NCBI RefSeq assembly: GCF_023343835.1
Contig: NC_064433.1
Location: forward strand, 138,845,957-138,909,956
Reading direction: 5' to 3'
Length of the DNA stretch: 64,000 nucleotides
Origin: Lagopus muta
Taxonomy: Eukaryota; Chordata; Aves; Galliformes; Phasianidae
The stretch's first letter is position 1. The number at the start of each line of letters is the position of its first letter. The notes under the pieces were generated by a model that saw only the letters and a list, made by a program, of their open reading frames with translations, did not search any database and was not told where the DNA came from. Position numbers and translations under genes: made by a program. Positions 12,732-23,620 of the stretch are shown here, in pieces.

Positions 12732-15710
12732 CTGCAACAAAAAGAAAGGGGTTTTAGACAAGAGTCAAAATTTGTATGACTTAAGAGACAAATGTCAAAG
12801 AAATTTCTCAACACAAATCCCAGCCGAGGACTGTCCACAGCTCTCACTGCAAGTGCTTCCTGGCACAGAGCAGCCATCTAGCAAAGATTACTGGAGAAAC
12901 AACTCACTCTTGTCTCTTCTTCAGCAGATGTCTTGCCAGGTAACCCAAAGCTGCCAGAACAACCAGAGAGAGCAGGACGGCAAGCACTGCAACTGCAGAC
13001 TGATTTTCTCCCCGTTTCTGATTCACACCCTCTGCTGTTCTCACACCGCCAGCACCTGGAGAACACGAGACAGTGCAACGCACTCATGAGTTCTGCACTA
13101 CTGATGGCATCACAGTGTCTTGGAGAAGTGCAAGTCATTATAGTATTCATTACTGTCCCTGATTCTCACGTCTTATTAGCAGAGGATGAGGATGATCTCT
13201 TACAGTCCTCCTGAGCAAGAGCCCACTTGCAAGGGAGAGGCTGAGAAATCACTACCTCCAGCCGTGTCTCAGGGAAGGAATAGGCGTGCATTGCATGTGT
13301 TGTACTTCCAAGGACCCAAAGCAGGATTCTGCAAGGTAAGCTGACAGCCATCCTCTAAGGCCAGCTCTGCCACTACAGACAGAACAGCTCCTGCTGCATG
13401 TCTGAATGCACCTTCTCAGCTTTGCATGGCAGTAAACACACACTGCACAGAAGCTCTCCCCAGCAGTTGACAGTATCTTCCTCTCCAGAAGGTAAACAAA
13501 GACAACATACCTCTGGGATACTCTTCAGGCTCAAAACCAAGATCCATCTGAGAACGTGGAACAGGAATCTTGGGTTCAACAGCTACAGGTAAACAGAGAG
13601 AGGAGGAACATTTGCATTACTGATGGTGTGATCTTCATAATCAGCAGCTGCAGATGGGTCAGGCTGGCCTTCTAGATGCACCTGGCATCACTCTGAGGAA
13701 ACCTAGACACACCACTTACCCATGGGATGCCTCCAAGGCTCAACATCAGGAACCCACTGAGAAGCTGCAGAGCCAGCACCTGAGGCCACCTCTGCAAACA
13801 AAGACAGAAGATAACAGCTCCTGACATACATTGCAATTCATCTGTTCAGCCTTGAATGGCAGCAAACACTCTTACTCACAGACACTTGCTTCCCTCTTCC
13901 ACTCACAAGCATGTGGCAAATGGGTACCAGGTGCCAAAAGACGCACCATATGCACACAAAACAATCCATGTTCAGGTTGGCTGGGAGAAAGGCTCCCCAG
14001 GAAGCTCTAAACTCTGCCCCAAATGCTGCTGTCTTTGCCATCAGCACTTCAAGACACATAAGGCTGGGGCTGCTGGCAAACACAGCTGTGCAGGGCGAAG
14101 AATCCCAGGGCACATCTCTGTGCTCTCCTGATGTCTACTCTGCTTTTCCCCACACCCCAGCATCAGCAAAGAACATTGTAAGATACATTCCACAGGAAGA
14201 CAAGGCTGAAAGCACATGCTGACCCCGTGAAATGAACAAAGACAGAGCACTCACCCCTGGGGTAGCCTTGAGGCCGATAAACATGGCGCAGTCCAGATAC
14301 GTGGCGTACAGGCATATCTGTAAAGAAAGAAAAGATAGACTTCCTTTCCATACTGTGCCTGGCTTCCAGGTAAGGAGACTGCTGGGCATGCCAGGGAATC
14401 ACGAAGTGTTGTGAGAGACAGACATAGGTCCAGATTCTGTTAGGTCCAGTGCAGGGGCCTAGGTGAATCATGCACAGGAATCATACACATCTCCAAGGAA
14501 AAACATAGCCCTGGGATTCTCACCATGTTCCAGATCGGCTTCCACAGGATATGCTCCGTACATGTTGCCAACACGTTCATCTGGAATAGAGAACAAAGCA
14601 GAAGTGCTGTCAAGACCTGTTGCCATATGCTTCTTCATATGGGACCTGCAGTGACAGGAGATGGACTGTGTGATCCACCGGCAAAATCCAGCTGGCTCCC
14701 CATATGCGGGAACAGCCCGCAGCGCTAAGCCTGTCTGCAAGACAGACAGATTGCACTTGTTTACTGGGAGCCTGTGACATCCTCGAAGCATACATAAACC
14801 ACATGGTGAGCGCATGAAGACAAGAGTGCATTTCCATTCCTCATGTTGCAGAAGCCGCTGGCCGGCAAACGGCTCGGCTGACAACATCCCAGCCCCTACG
14901 TGGGGCACAGGGAAGCAGAGTTTGTGTCCGTGCCTGGTTGTTGATGGCAGTGAACCTGCCATCCAAGGCTGCTTTCAAGGGTTTGTTGCCGGTGCCTCCA
15001 GCAGAGGCACCAACCTGCCGAGATTTATTGGTCCGCATTGGGCAGCCTGTCCTTGTCCATGGCAAGAGGCCACCAGAAAGAGGAGAAGAAAGAGCAAGCA
15101 GCCGCTGGTGGTGGCTGACCCCCATGGTCGCCCCATGGGAGCCCACACCGACAGCCTGCAAGCACCCTCCTTGCACTCTTGAAGCCATGAGCACCAAGTG
15201 GCGTCTCTTGGGTACAACACGACATAGTATGGGGCTCCTGGTGATATGACGAGGCACATCCAGTATGACCTCAGGGAGCACCTCAGATGAGGCAGGAAAG
15301 CCTGGCAGCCCTATTTTGTAGTGAGTGGGGACTGTGTCTTCCACCAATTGCTGTGCTACCGTGGGCTTGGTTCCTCTCTCTGTCAATATACGTGGACAAC
15401 CCTATCAGAAGGTCGTGTAAGAGCTAAATAAAAGTGTGGTCCTAAATAAATCTCTGAATCCAGATTCCCCACTATATCCATTCCAACCAGGAATCTGAGT
15501 ATATGTCAAATCCCGGAATTCTGAACCACTGCTTTCCAAGAAGCCTCAGGGGTTTGTTTCCCCAGTGCTTCCCTCAGTACCCAACCTACCTGGATTCAGC
15601 GCTCCCCACTGCACATACTGAGGTTGCCCATGACACAGAGCCACCAGGAAGAGAAGAAGGAAGAGCAAAAAGCGACAGCTGGGAGCGCTCGTCTCCCGTA
15701 GTCGCCCCAT
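12422..15710 (-). CDS. Gene A: unnamed type I single-pass membrane protein (spliced, about 280 aa)
   Basis: Exons read 5' to 3' on the minus strand are 15710-15590 (signal peptide), 14580-14524, 14317-14255, 13791-13720, 13582-13511, 13055-12908 (transmembrane) and 12731-12422 (tail and stop). They sum to 843 nt. All junctions have GT donors and AG acceptors, and the phases match: phase 1 throughout until the transmembrane exon, then phase 2. The predicted protein has a cleavable signal peptide ending near LCHG, a roughly 120-residue ectodomain rich in Pro, Arg and Gly and free of cysteine, one hydrophobic segment followed by RHLLKKRQE, and a roughly 100-residue Ser/Lys-rich tail without tyrosine. 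I do not recognise the family. A second near-identical first exon lies upstream at 17363-17483, so two transcription starts are possible. Expression is unknown; the intact frame across seven exons argues against a pseudogene. Confidence 0.72.
12908..13055 (-). CDS. Gene A transmembrane exon
   Basis: 148 nt, phase 1 in and phase 2 out. It encodes a short polar stalk ([20 protein letters not shown]), one hydrophobic helix ([19 protein letters not shown]) and a basic stop-transfer (RHLLKKRQE). The translation appears identical in gene C, in contrast to the varying cassettes. Confidence 0.78.
13294..13366 (-). pseudogene. Decayed cassette exon (type 4) in gene A
   Basis: The segment and its upstream intron are similar to the 72-nt exon at 13720-13791: shared 'ggagctgtt', then an AG and 'agctggcct' against 'aggtggcct'. 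The pyrimidine tract is replaced by 'tagtggcag' and the GT donor at the expected place is lost. It appears to be the dead partner of the exon at 13511-13582. The same relic occurs in gene C. Confidence 0.55.
13511..13582 (-). CDS. Gene A cassette exon 5 (72 nt)
   Basis: Phase 1-1 exon with acceptor 'ctacctgtag'-like and donor GTATGT. It encodes [20 protein letters not shown] and then EYPRG. Its end resembles the GYPRG end of exon 3, which suggests a common origin. It differs from gene C at Q/P and E/Q. Confidence 0.75.
13720..13791 (-). CDS. Gene A cassette exon 4 (72 nt)
   Basis: Phase 1-1 exon after 'tttgcag' with donor GTAAGT. It encodes [20 protein letters not shown] and then RHPMG. One copy is present in gene A; gene C has two. 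Confidence 0.75.
14255..14317 (-). CDS. Gene A cassette exon 3 (63 nt)
   Basis: Phase 1-1 exon after 'tttctttacag' with donor GTGAGT. It encodes DMPVRHVSGLRHVYRPQGY and then PRG. The two His residues are Arg in both gene C copies. Confidence 0.75.
14524..14580 (-). CDS. Gene A cassette exon 2 (57 nt)
   Basis: Phase 1-1 exon after 'ctctattccag' with donor GTGAGA. It encodes [20 protein letters not shown]. Confidence 0.72.
15019..15136 (-). CDS. Gene A alternative signal-peptide exon (type b)
   Basis: An ATG-initiated frame parallels the type a signal exon: [11 protein letters not shown], then a run of Leu and Phe, then VASCHGQGQ. The frame stays open to the position of the type a donor and would leave in the same phase 1. 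The donor there reads GC instead of GT (CTCG followed by GCAGGT); a GT five bases later would be out of frame. It could be an alternative first exon using a GC-AG intron, or an inactive duplicate. In gene C the same exon has lost one base and is frameshifted. Confidence 0.45.
15590..15710 (-). CDS. Gene A proximal signal-peptide exon (type a)
   Basis: 121 nt from ATG to a GTAGGT donor, phase 1 out. It encodes [14 protein letters not shown], a Leu/Phe-rich core, VALCHG and then [13 protein letters not shown]. It differs from the distal copy at 17363-17483 at only two positions, both synonymous (a Pro and a Val codon). Confidence 0.75.
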
Positions 15711-16020
15711 GCTACCTCTCGTCCACAAGCAGCAAGCACCCTCCTTGCAGGCTTGAGGCACAAGTGGTACCTGCTGGCATGACATCATATGGGGTTCCTG
15801 AATGTCTTCACCGGGCCCATTATGACCTCACAAAGCACCTCTGATGCTCCAAGAAAAATGCGCTTGACCTTTCTGGCTTATGAAGTTTCTTGAGCACCTT
15901 ATGAAGGAGTAAGTTACAACAAAGGTCAGTTGTTATAGGCATTCCTGGAAAGCTGGTTTGGATGTGCAGTACTGTCTTCACAGTCAGCTGTACGCATTGA
16001 AGGAATCTCAAACCTCACCA
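15711..16020 (-). promoter_or_regulatory. Putative promoter/5' UTR block of the proximal first exon
   Basis: About 300 bases upstream of the start codon are conserved upstream of the distal copy (17484-17800) and of gene C (33545-33862). They include a shared 'gtgaggtcataatgggcccg' stretch. No clear TATA box was seen. The promoter call rests on conserved position alone. Confidence 0.4.
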
Positions 16021-16699
16021 CAGACTGAACTGTACCCACTGACATAACCTACATCTAACAATGTAATACTGAAATGCTATGGTCCAGTGCTGGTCTGGCC
16101 TGCATCATATGTATGACGCCAAAATAAATGTTGAGGTTGCCTGCTCACTTGTGTTGGACCTTGAGCAGTCTCCAAGATATAATGGGGCAGTGGCCCAGGG
16201 CCAGTTTCCCTGCGGCCTAGGAGCCTTCAGACACACAGTCCCATCTGGGCAAGGGCATGGTCTGTTTCAGGCTGACTCTTCACACTGGACATCCTGAAGT
16301 TTGTAGGCAGGAGTTTGACGATAATTTTACGTGATGTAAAGGCATGGCCACCTCTCCAGCTGCTCTGGCCCAGAACCGCTTCCTCCCGACTTGCTTACGT
16401 TCAGCCTGATGCCCAGAGACCTGGGGTCTCTGCCCAGGCTGGGAGACATGGCTGGTGCTTTCCCTTTTGCAGGCTCAGCTAGTAGCAGTACTGAGTAGGT
16501 ATCTCAGAGATATCTCAGAGACATCCATAGCCAGAGAAGGGACACTGACATGTTGCTGACAGGCTGCCTCAGCCAAGGGCTGCCTCCAGAGGGACTCACA
16601 TGAACACAGACAGCTGAGACACCACACCAGGCACGAGGGAGATGACCTGCGGCCTTGCTGCAAGACATGGATGTGGAGCCCTAAGCTGGCCTCACTCAC

Positions 16700-16752
16700 C
16701 ACAGCACCATCCACAGCCAATGTGGGAACACACACCATTCCTGTCCCAGGGG
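16700..16752 (-). pseudogene. Possible relic of a cassette exon 2 belonging to the distal unit
   Basis: A 53-nt segment lies between an AG and a GTGAGT, downstream of the distal signal exon, at a place matching exon 2 of the main gene. The translation (APGTGMVCVPTLAVDGAV) is only loosely like exon 2, and the phase no longer fits. The mirrored copy is at 32819-32871. This is tentative. Confidence 0.3.
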
Positions 16753-17309
16753 CTGGGATGGGAAGACCACAATCCATTCTGCACCTGGCAACCGCCTGCA
16801 GGCCTGCACCACAGGCCTGACTCCAGCCTGCTTGAGCTGTGGGCTGGGACCCGACAGCTCCCCGGATGTTGTCCCAGGAAAACAGGCACCAGGGCTCAAG
16901 GACATGCTGGACAGACAGACTGCACCTGCTTACTGGGGAGCCTGTGACATTCCCCAAGGCAGCCAAAATTACAGGGCGAGTAGCTGAGAACAAAAGAGTG
17001 CCTTTGTACTGCTGGTGGTGCACAGCCCATCGGTCAGTGAACAGCTGACCCAGCACCACCCGATCTGCTGCTGGAGACCCTGGGCTGAGGACACAGCTGG
17101 GAGGCTGCGAGTTTGTCAGGCAAGCGCTGCAGCAGGAGGGCAGAAGGCCTGGAGTTGGAATCAGAGGAGCTCTCCCCCAAGGATGTCCCTGTGTGCTCCA
17201 AGGTGGGATGGATGTCTGCTGAAGCTGCAGAGCCATCACCTCACAGCAAACAGAGCTGATGTAAGACCCCAGTTATTTCCCCGGTGACCCACCAGCCAAG
17301 GCTGCTTTC

Positions 17310-17800
17310 CAAGAAGCCTCAGGGGTTTGTTTCCCCAGTGCTTCCCTCAGTACCCAACCTACCTGGATTCAGCGCTCCCCACTGGACATACTGCGGTTGC
17401 CCATGACACAGAGCCACCAGGAAGAGAAGAAGGAAGAGCAAAAAGCGACAGCTGGGAGCGCTCGTCTCCCGTAGTCGCCCCATGCTACCTCTCGTCCACA
17501 AGCAGCAAGCACCCTCCTTGCAGGCTTGAGGCACAAGTGGTACCTGCTGGCATGACATCATATGGGGTTCCTGAATGTCTTCACCGGGCCCATTATGACC
17601 TCACAAAGCACCTCTGATGCTGCAAGAAAAATGCGCTTGACCTTTCTGGCTTATGAAGAGTTTCTTGAGCACCTCATGAAGGAGTAAGTTACAACAAAGG
17701 TCAGTTGTTTTAGACACTCCTAGAAGGTCTCCATAGTCAGCTGTACGCATTGAAGGAATCTCAAGCCTCACCACAGACTGAACTGTGTCAGGATGCAAAA
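17310..17800 (-). repeat. Tandem duplicate of the promoter and signal-exon unit
   Basis: This block repeats 15540-16010 almost exactly, in the same orientation and about 1.77 kb upstream. Small indels appear only in the 5' flank (for example an extra 'gag' in the block near 17660). Intron-like sequence at 16800-17300 also resembles 14700-14990, so the duplicated unit was larger. Confidence 0.8.
17363..17483 (-). CDS. Gene A distal signal-peptide exon (type a)
   Basis: Same length, encoded peptide, GTAGGT donor and phase as the proximal copy. It could be spliced directly to exon 2, giving the same protein from a second promoter, or it could be the remnant of an upstream gene copy whose other exons decayed. 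Confidence 0.55.
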
Positions 17801-17839
17801 CAACAGAAATCCCACTGATCCCAAACCCTGACAAATACA

Positions 17840-19450
17840 GCTGTGCTTCCTGTGCAGAATAATACAGCCTAAGTGTGATTTCTCTATTTAAAATGCAGTC
17901 CGAGTGGGACTACATTATTAATGTGTGCTGCTTTATGTATTGCAGCTTTCTCAGTCAAGGTTCTGTTTTTAATTTTATTGCAGTGTTTTCTACTGTTACA
18001 AATTCCAGTAAGTCACATTCCATGTGTCTTTCCAGGTTGTTCTGACTGGACAATGATAGGCTGCTGGAGAGGATGTGCACCAAATTGTTCCACTGTAGTT
18101 CTGGAGTGGGAATGAGTCAGCCTCCCACAAACATTTTTCATTCTCAAGTGTATTCTGAATACACTTTTGGCTCAGTGCTTCTAGTTTCAAATCTAAAATT
18201 AATGAGAAATTTAATCAAGTGATGCTGAGTTTGAGACCTGCTCATGTGGATGTGAGGAAGTCTGCAGAAAGACACTGGTTTATTTGAGTCCAGATTTAGA
18301 TAATAGCAATGATGTGTTCTCATGCCAGCTTGGCTTGACTATTCACATTCCCAGCTGAGACAAGATTATACATCCACAGAGCAAGAGTATAAACTCTCAC
18401 ACCACCTTCCCCTAGCACAGACCAAACCATCAATGCAAAGAATGACTCACTCAAATTAAAACAGAAGTTCCACAGTGGGTTTCGGACAACCTATAAAATA
18501 TATAAGAACAGATGAATAGTGATTGAAAGGATGGGATGATCCACCAGGTATGAATTTGGTGACTCTTTCCATGCTCATCAGTAGCTACCAAAGAAGAAAG
18601 ATGGAGTGGGTTTTTTAAGGTTAAGGGCACTTCTCTTTTTTATTTTTCCACTCTCAAATAAGCTCTACTAGGGCCACAGTAGGCATTCTGCCCATTAAAT
18701 ACAAGGGAATCCCCTTTTTGATTCCCTCCGCCCACAGCAGGTTTCTCTTTGCCCCTGAAGTTCTTGTGAGAAGGTCTATCTTAGTGCTGTTCCACACTTC
18801 ATACAGTTGTTTTTGATTTTGTAGTTACCCCTATGATTCCCATACTCTTAGCATTATTTATTACCTCTTGGTCTTCCTCTCTGCATGTCATGGGTCTCCT
18901 TCTCATGTCCATCTCTTTCCTTGTGGTGCTAATGCGTCCCACTCATGGTTTTGCAGCTGTGCTACATATAGCTTCAAGGAATCAGACAGACCCCAAGTCC
19001 AGTGAATCATTCTACTGAGGTTAGTAATTGCTAGCATCTGGGAAGGCTGTTGAGGGACTAAAACCATGCACTACTAGAAGACAAGCAGCGTTCTCTAAAC
19101 CCTGGGTCAAACACTTCACAGTCAGAGCCTCAGTATGTACAAGATCTTCCTTCCCAAGGGATCCTAAATCCCTGCGCAATAAGCAGCTCGCTGAGTTAAA
19201 GACTATGGCTGAGCTTGTAAATCCCAGTTCACTATATGGAACAGAATCCCAGTCTTTCCATTGAGGAGAACCTTATCCTCCTTCCTCTAATTCAGACTGT
19301 AAAATAGTCCGTTGGTTCAGTGCATTGGACAGAGCAGTCACAGATAGAGCAGCAGAGTCACTGTACTGTGGTATTATGTTCAAAAGTTGGTTGGCTCTGC
19401 AGGGATTTTTTCATTATTGTTCTTGCAAGGATTTAACCATGTCATTTGTT
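17840..19450. other. Non-coding stretch without recognised genes
   Basis: Nothing beyond short random open frames was recognised between the gene A 5' flank and the ERV remnant. Confidence 0.4.
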
Positions 19451-19807
19451 TGTTTGTTTAATCAGGTGCCTCTCACTTGGGGCCATTCCCTGTGGAAACA
19501 GAAGCATATCCACAACCCCAAGTTATCAGTGGTAAGGGACCTTCCCAATGTCCTGTGGCCACATTCCGAACACTGGCCATTGGCCATTCCTTGAGCTTTG
19601 GGGAGGCCCCAAAATGATGATCCACGAGCTGTATTTGTGTGATCACCATTCAAAAAACTCAGCACAAGCAAAGCCTTGCATAATCTTTCTTGTGGTGTGT
19701 CTCCTGTATTCCCCCTTTTTTGTTCATTCAGAATAGATTTCAATGTTAGATGAGTACGCTCAGTGACAGCTTGCCCAGTGGGAGAATGAGGAATGCCTGT
19801 AACGTGC

Positions 19808-20281
19808 CTAACCCCCGCATTCTAGGAGGAAAGTTCGTGTGGCCTCAGAAGCATACGCAGGCCCGTCCTTGTCTTTAACCAAGTTATACGCAGTCCGCAG
19901 AGACTCAGCAGCAGGCAACTGAGGCGTGGCGGAGGAAGGCAGCTGCAAGCGTTGGGGGTGGAGCGGAAGGGGGGGGGAGGGGTTGCGATTTCTCTTCTCC
20001 GCGGTCAGGGATGGGGTTGGAGCGGCGGATCGAATCCGGACCGGGGCTGCTTTCTGCACCGAGGAGCAGCGGCGGGGGTGGGAGGGAGGACGACGGGGCT
20101 CCGTCGTCCGAAGAAATTCTTCCTTGTCGAATTTGCTTAAGCCCTTCCATGATTTGGTGCCAGACAGGTAAAAGTTTAGCAGCCGTTCTGTCTTTAGTAA
20201 TAGAAGCTTCCCGGAGTTTTGCGCCAATGTGCCAAAGCTCTCCATCAAAAGAGAATCCAGTTTTCGGAAACTCAGGGACAT
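19808..20281 (-). pseudogene. Chimeric gag-integrase open frame in the deleted ERV
   Basis: A single open frame starts at the gag ATG and runs across the deletion junction (near 19862) into the integrase region, then stops. This is a product of the deletion, not a functional viral gene. Confidence 0.8.
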
Positions 20282-20534
20282 TTTTGCTTCTCCACTTGAG
20301 AAAAGTAACTAATGCTGAGGTAGATTCAGGCTGGCTCTGAAACGTTAAAGCTCACCGTAATGCTGCAAGATTTATTTACTTGCTGCTCCTTCGTCGCTCC
20401 CGACTGCTCTCCTTGTGTCCTGCAGAGTGGTGCGGGCGCGCGCCAAACAATCTCTCCGCACTTGAGTCGGGCGGCGCTGCCGGACCGGGCTCGCTCAGCC
20501 TCGCCTTGATTGGCCCCACGCGGCGGGCGCCATT

Positions 20535-20839
20535 TGCAGCGTCTGATGCACGGACTCAGATGTGAACGATCCAAATCGTTTATTACAAGCTCCCACATCA
20601 CTTCTGTACCTTCACAAGTTTTCTTTTTCTAGCTTTCCCATCCACCCCTACGACTTTCCCATCCACCTTCACACGTCAACAGAGCATTCTACAAAACACT
20701 CTTCAACCGTTCACACAGGTGCTTATTATTAATCAGAGCCATGTGATGTTCTTTCTTCTTCTAGAGGTGTCCTTGGTTCTCGTGCTGTCAATCTTGCTCC
20801 ACAGCTTCTGCTCTGAACAGTTTTTCTTGTATTCCCACA
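20535..20839 (-). repeat. LTR of the deleted ERV
   Basis: 305 bp, starting TGTGGG and ending GCTGCA on the minus strand. It contains a duplicated 'gatgggaaa' motif like the 3' LTR at 49.6 kb, and an AATAAA signal. Confidence 0.88.
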
Positions 20840-20842
20840 CAG

Positions 20843-21440
20843 GCAGGGCCACCAACCTCCCCATTTAATACTAGACCAGGCTGCCCAGGGCCCCAACCTG
20901 GCCTTGAACACCTCCAGGGATGGGGCATCCACAGCCTCTCTGGGCAGCCTGTTCCAGCACCTCACCACTCTCTGAAAAGAATTTCTCCCTGACATCCAAC
21001 ATGAATCTGCCCTCCCTCAACTTGAAACCATTTCCCCTTGTCCTGCAGTTATCACCCTTTTGAAGAGTTGATTCCCTTCCTGTTTGTAGGTTCCCTTTAG
21101 GTACTGAAAGGCTGCAATGAGGTCACCCCGCAGGTACCTTTTCTCCAGACTGAACAAGCCCAGCTCCCTCAGCTTGTTTTCATAGGGAGGTGCTCCAGCC
21201 CCCGATCATCTCTGTGGCTCTCCTCTGGACCCTCTCCAACAGCTCTCTGTCTTTCTTGTACTGGGGCTCCAGACCTGGACACAGTACTCCAGATGGGGCC
21301 TCACAAGAGCAGGGTAGAGAAGGACAATCATCTCCCTGTCTCTGCTGGCCATCCCTCTTCTGATGGAGCCCAGGATACCATTTGCTTTTCGAGCTGCAGA
21401 AATTCTATCCAGTTCTATCCAATTCTAGCCACTACAGCAT
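20843..21440 (-). mobile_element. CR1: CR1 LINE fragment abutting the ERV LTR
   Basis: Minus-strand CR1 3' region and end of the RT ORF ('ccaggctgcccagggcccca', 'aacttgaaaccatttcccct'). The 3' tail repeats are missing next to the LTR, so the retrovirus or a later rearrangement may have removed them. Confidence 0.88.
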
Positions 21441-21644
21441 TTGGATCAAGCCAACCAATATGGGCTCAGTGCCATTCCTGGTGAGCTGGGGCATGCTTTT
21501 CATATGGTTTAAATCAGCAGGTAGCTAAACACCACGGAGCCTTTTGCTCACGAGACTCCTATGTGCCTCTACCTATTGGCTTCAGTTATGGGACTTCTGT
21601 AATCCTCTTGCTGCAGTTCCAGGGTTGACTGAGTGACACCAGAC

Positions 21645-22050
21645 CCGTTCCCTTGATTTGGTTGCTCAGGAAATTGTCTAGGCAGGTTTTGAGTATCTCC
21701 AGAGAAGGAGAGTCCACAGCCTTTCCTCAGCAGCCTGCTCCAGTGCTCTGCCACCTACAAATGAATGAAGTTCTCTCTCATGCCAAGATGGAACTTCTTG
21801 TGTTCCAGTTTGTGCCCATTGTCCCTTGCTCTATTGTTCTTCACCACCAAAAAGAGTCTGCCCACATCAACTTGACTCCTGCACTTTAGATATCTGCAAA
21901 CAGTTAGAGCCTTTGACTCTTCAGACTGAAGAGTCCCAGGTCTCTCAGCCTTTCCTCACATGGGAGGGGCTCCAGGCCACTGTGGCTTCCCACTGGACTC
22001 TTTCTGGAAGATCCTTGTTCATTGTAGGCACCTTCAGTGTATTGCTGTCA
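21645..22050 (-). mobile_element. CR1: Older CR1 LINE fragment
   Basis: Diverged minus-strand CR1 recognisable by 'cagcctgctccagtgctctg' and 'tctcagcctttcctcacatg'. It belongs to a different, older subfamily than its neighbour. Confidence 0.8.
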
Positions 22051-22714
22051 TTGCCACGTCAACTCTGTCAGTTTTTAAAAACTCAGTGTTCTGCTATAGG
22101 CACACATAAATAATTTTATGGTCATTGTACTTGGTGCTGTTTCTGTTGCACAAGTGTTTCGTGAGGTAGATTTAAGCACCAAATGTTTATTCTCATATAT
22201 GCAGTGTGGCTGTGTGTTGGCAGATTCAAGTAGGTAGATAGGAATCAGTGTAATTATTAATATCTTGTTTCATTGTAGCCACATCTTAATATTTTGGAGA
22301 GGAAAAAAGAGATTTTGTTAGATCCATTTCTCACTGCTATGTAAGATGTTGTTAATATGCATCCAGTCCTAACATCAGCAAGTACCCAAGCCTAATGGGA
22401 GAAATATTTTTATTAGCATGGTTACAAAAAAGAACCGGGCTTTTAGCACTTGCAGAACCAAGCCATAATCACATAAGCTGAAATGACAAATGTGAAGGTC
22501 TTATGATCCAAAATGTCTAGTACTAAAATGATCAAATAAGACCGCAAAATTCTGTTCTACTGCAAAACAGTTGTGAGGCAGGCACTGTTCTTCTAATACG
22601 TTTTTGTTTCTGATCAACAGCAGTGGATAACAGGTACTTGTGAGAACTGCTCATGGGTTTGGGATTTCATAGTGTTTCAAAAGTTCTGGTCTTCTCTTCA
22701 TTCCTTTCTGATGC

Positions 22715-23620
22715 TCACTTTGTATGGGATGTCCCATAGCTTATTACTTGCAGGTCTGGTTTTATCCCTTTCCCCCTTTGAATGTGCTTTAAAGTTCTAC
22801 CAGTCAGTCCTGCTAACTCCTGCACAATAATCCTTTCTCTCCTCTGAGGAAGGTGCATCCCATCTGCCTCCAGCAGGCCTGGTGTTGTGCAGACCATTCC
22901 ATGATCAAGGAACTCAAAATTCTGCCTGTGACACCAGCTTCAGAGCCACATCCTGATCAGTTGGGCCTGCCTGTTCCTTTCAGTATTGTTCCCTGCAACT
23001 GGGAGGATAGAGGAAAACACTACCTGTGCCCCTGTTCGTTAACCAATTGCCCCAAGGCCCTGAAGTCCGTTTTGGTTTCTCCTGGACTCCTTTTTGCTGC
23101 TTCATGACTATTTACACGAGAAAAGCAACAGTAGATAATAACCAAAGATCCATGCCAGGCAAGTGAGTTTTCTGGCTATGTCTCTTATCTGGCCTCCAGA
23201 GAGACAGCAGACTTTCTTATGGGTTAGGTCTGGTCTGCATACTGAGTCTTCCATTTCCCTCAGAAGGGGGTCAACAATGACCACAACCCTTCTTTTCTTG
23301 ATGCTGGTTGATTGTGATACAGGGGACAGGCTGACTAGCAGTGGGTGACCCTCCCTGTCTCTTTGGTCCCTTTCTTCTACATGGTGGCTAGAGGGTAGGG
23401 AATTCTTTGTTTCTTGTTCTGTGTCCAGGTGATGCATTCCACCAGATTACCTCCTTCTCTGACTCTCTGATACTCCTCAGCCTGCCCACCTCCTCCTGAA
23501 GCTGTCAGCAGGCTTAGAAGTTCTTCTACCAGGGCACACCTCCCACAGGTGCCCCTGCTCTCCAGTCAGTACAAACCAGAAACTGCCCCAGAGGCTCTTA
23601 GACTGATTTTTTGATAGGAC
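22715..23620 (-). mobile_element. CR1: CR1 5' fragment with ORF1 esterase-like domain
   Basis: Minus-strand frames at 22715-22897 and 23108-23437 resemble CR1 ORF1, for example VVVIVDPLLREMEDSVCR (the position of the esterase GDS-type motif) and GLLEADGMHLPQRRERI. Frames are interrupted, so it is inactive. Confidence 0.7.

Larger units (their letters stand above)
11340..16830. repeat. Left arm of large inverted repeat (carries gene A)
   Basis: This arm reads as the reverse complement of 32742-41345: integrase fragment, tail exon, transmembrane exon, cassettes and signal-peptide exons all correspond in mirrored order. The right arm is longer because it has an extra cassette-pair copy and CR1 insertions. 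About 16 kb separates the arms. Confidence 0.85.
19455..20839 (-). mobile_element. Internally deleted betaretrovirus-like ERV (minus strand)
   Basis: One LTR is followed by the primer site and gag start, all closely matching the element at 43.0-49.9 kb. Near 19862 the sequence jumps from the gag region straight into the integrase region, removing most of gag and all of dUTPase, pro and RT. It ends near the 3' end of the integrase region with no second LTR. It cannot code for replication proteins. Confidence 0.85.

Noticed and set aside
16475-17239. 254-codon minus-strand open frame, the longest in the window
   Set aside because: It runs through intron-like and 5' flanking sequence shared by the duplicated units, breaks in the gene C arm, and has no domain or biased codon pattern.
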